Of a stretch of 41,828 nt of DNA, positions 40,397 through 41,828 are shown in pieces. The notes below the pieces were generated by a model. It searched no databases and was not told the DNA's origin. It saw only the letters and a program-made list of their open reading frames with translations. Location of the stretch: positions 1-41,828 of the forward strand of contig CALLVV010000011.1 in the NCBI GenBank assembly GCA_938012815.1, given 5' to 3'. Positions within the stretch are counted from its first letter, which is position 1, and each line of letters starts with the position of its first letter. The translations under genes were made by a program, and so were the position numbers. Source of the DNA: an uncultured Propionibacteriaceae bacterium (lineage in GTDB: Bacteria > Actinomycetota > Actinomycetes > Propionibacteriales > Propionibacteriaceae).

Positions 40397-41828
40397 CACC
40401 TCACCCCCGGGGTCGGTATGCCGTGACCATCCCAGTCGAGGAAGGTGCCCTGCCCCTGGGTGGCCTCCCGCCGTGCCTTCGCGGCCGAGTAGCTGCCGAT
40501 CGTCACGGCCACGGGACCGCCACCAGGGGCAGTGCCACCTTCGCCGACGGGGCATTCGGTGGAGATCGACTCCAGGCTGTGAGCCTGTTCCTTGTGCGAC
40601 GGCGGGATGACGTAACGCTCGTCGTACTTGGCGATCGCGAGCAACCGGAACATGTCCTGGATCTCCTGGCCGGTCATGCCGACCTTGGCGGCGATCTCCT
40701 CGTTGCCAACCCCTCCGAGGTTGATGTCGCGCATGTAGGAGCGCATCGCGGCCATCTTCTCCAGGGCGGCGCGCACCGGGGCGACGTTGCCGGCCGTGAA
40801 CAGGTTGGCCAGGTACTCCATGGGGATGCGCAACACGTCGATGGCCCCGAACAGGTTGTCGACGTCCTCCGCGTCGTATCCGGTGGAGGCGACGGAGTCG
40901 ACGATCGGCGACAGCGGTGGGATGTACCAGACCATCGGCATGGTGCGGTACTCCGGGTGCAGGGGAAGCGCCACCCGGTGGTCCATGATGAGTTTCTTCA
41001 CCGGGGAACGCCGGGCCGCCTCGATCCAGTCGTGCGGGATGCCTTGGCGTTCCGCCTCGGCGCGGATCTCGGGGTCCTCCGGGTCGAGGAAGACCGTGAG
41101 CTGTTTCTCGTACAGCTTGTGTTCGTCGCGTTCGGCGGCGGCCACGAGCACCGCGTCGGCGTCGTAGAGCATCAACCCGATGTAGCGCAGCCGTCCGACG
41201 CAGGTCTCCGCGCAGACCGTGGGGATCCCCAGCTCCACGCGCGGGTAGCAGAAGGTGCACTTCTCGGCCTTGCCGGTGTTGTGGTTGAAGTAGACCTTCT
41301 TGTAGGGGCAACCGGAGATGCACATGCGCCAGCCGCGGCAGCGGTCCTGGTCCACCAGGACGATGCCGTCCTCGGCGCGTTTGTAGATCGCGCCCGAGGG
41401 ACAGGAGGCCGCACACGCCGGGTTGAGGCAGTGTTCGCAGATGCGCGGCAGGTAGAACATGAAGGTCTGCTCGAACTCGAACTTCACCTTGTCCTCGATG
41501 CCCTTGAGCATCGGGTCCTTGTGCCCGTACTCGACCATGCCGCCCAGATCGTCATCCCAGTTCGGCCCCCACTTCGGGGTCATCTTCTCACCGGTGATCA
41601 GTGAGTGGGCCGTGGCCACCGGGAAGTGTTTCTGCCCCGCAGGCGCGTTCAGCAGGTTCTGGTAGTCGTAGGTCCACGGCTCGTAGTAGTCGTCGATCTC
41701 CGGCATCTTCGGGTTGCCGAAGATGTTGAGCAGCTTGTGGAACCGGCCACCACCCTTGAGGCGCAGCCTGCCGCGTTTGGTGACCTCCCAGCCGCCCTGC
41801 CATTTCTCCTGGTTCTCGTATTCCCGGG
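40396..41828 (-). CDS. narH: Respiratory nitrate reductase beta subunit NarH, 5' end outside window
   Basis: The 3' part of narH, 477 codons long; the frame is open through the right edge, and the first full codon ends at 41826. It carries iron-sulfur ligands in CEHCLNPACAASCP, the C-x-x-W-x-x-C-x-x-x-C motif (CRGWRMCISGC) that marks the [3Fe-4S] site, and CTFC plus VCAETC. NarH wires electrons from NarI to NarG. narG should lie just beyond 41828. Confidence 0.95.
   Translation of the reverse strand, partial: REYENQEKWQGGWEVTKRGRLRLKGGGRFHKLLNIFGNPKMPEIDDYYEPWTYDYQNLLNAPAGQKHFPVATAHSLITGEKMTPKWGPNWDDDLGGMVEYGHKDPMLKGIEDKVKFEFEQTFMFYLPRICEHCLNPACAASCPSGAIYKRAEDGIVLVDQDRCRGWRMCISGCPYKKVYFNHNTGKAEKCTFCYPRVELGIPTVCAETCVGRLRYIGLMLYDADAVLVAAAERDEHKLYEKQLTVFLDPEDPEIRAEAERQGIPHDWIEAARRSPVKKLIMDHRVALPLHPEYRTMPMVWYIPPLSPIVDSVASTGYDAEDVDNLFGAIDVLRIPMEYLANLFTAGNVAPVRAALEKMAAMRSYMRDINLGGVGNEEIAAKVGMTGQEIQDMFRLLAIAKYDERYVIPPSHKEQAHSLESISTECPVGEGGTAPGGGPVAVTIGSYSAAKARREATQGQGTFLDWDGHGIPTPGVR

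Overview
The window is GC-rich, densely packed, uses many GTG starts and overlapping stop/start codons, and carries Tat-type lipoproteins, a probable DtxR-type operator and a fused Liv permease. This indicates a high-GC Gram-positive actinobacterium. The mix of nitrate respiration, a membrane-fused copper nitrite reductase, amylosucrase and polymorphic-toxin genes suggests a Propionibacteriaceae-like host, but that placement is inference.

Region 1 (1-2561): the end of an SMI1/KNR4-like protein, then a GH13 alpha-glucan enzyme divergent from a TetR regulator. The spacer between them holds repeated operator-like sequence.

Region 2 (2570-12913, minus strand): one tight operon encoding a Liv-type ABC importer (binding protein, fused LivHM permease, LivG, LivF) followed by a URO-D-family protein, a urocanase-like hydratase, a DUF917/S-methylthiohydantoin-desulfurase-like protein and a histidine-ammonia-lyase homologue. 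The lyase has lost the Ala-Ser-Gly triad that makes the MIO cofactor. The combination of an MIO-less lyase, a variant urocanase and a thiohydantoin desulfurase resembles bacterial breakdown of ergothioneine or S-methyl-ergothioneine. With a dedicated Liv-type importer, it is the best candidate here for an undescribed system.

Region 3 (13022-19700): a TetR regulator and HXXEE membrane protein around a near-perfect operator, amylosucrase, a patatin-like lipase, and a secreted four-SH3 protein with an M15-like C-terminus.

Region 4 (19703-28057): the nitrite-reduction operon (DUF2249, NnrS-like, tri-modular NirK) on the minus strand. On the plus strand are moaE-moaA and a molybdate operon (HTH-TOBE regulator, modA, modB, modC).

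Region 5 (28058-31307): a visibly more AT-rich island. A Ntox15-type nuclease toxin is encoded directly behind its GAD-like/DUF1851 immunity gene. A second, diverged immunity gene lies in inverted orientation on the other side, still carrying a relic of the toxin start.

Region 6 (31340-34634): a FecBCD-type importer with a candidate iron-regulator box.

Region 7 (35173-41828, minus strand): narH (5' end outside the window), narJ and narI run straight into a molybdenum-cofactor operon (DUF6457, moeB-like, moeA, moaC, mobA-DUF6457 fusion, moaD). Molybdate uptake, cofactor synthesis, nitrate reductase and nitrite reductase are thus grouped as a nitrate-to-nitric-oxide respiratory block.
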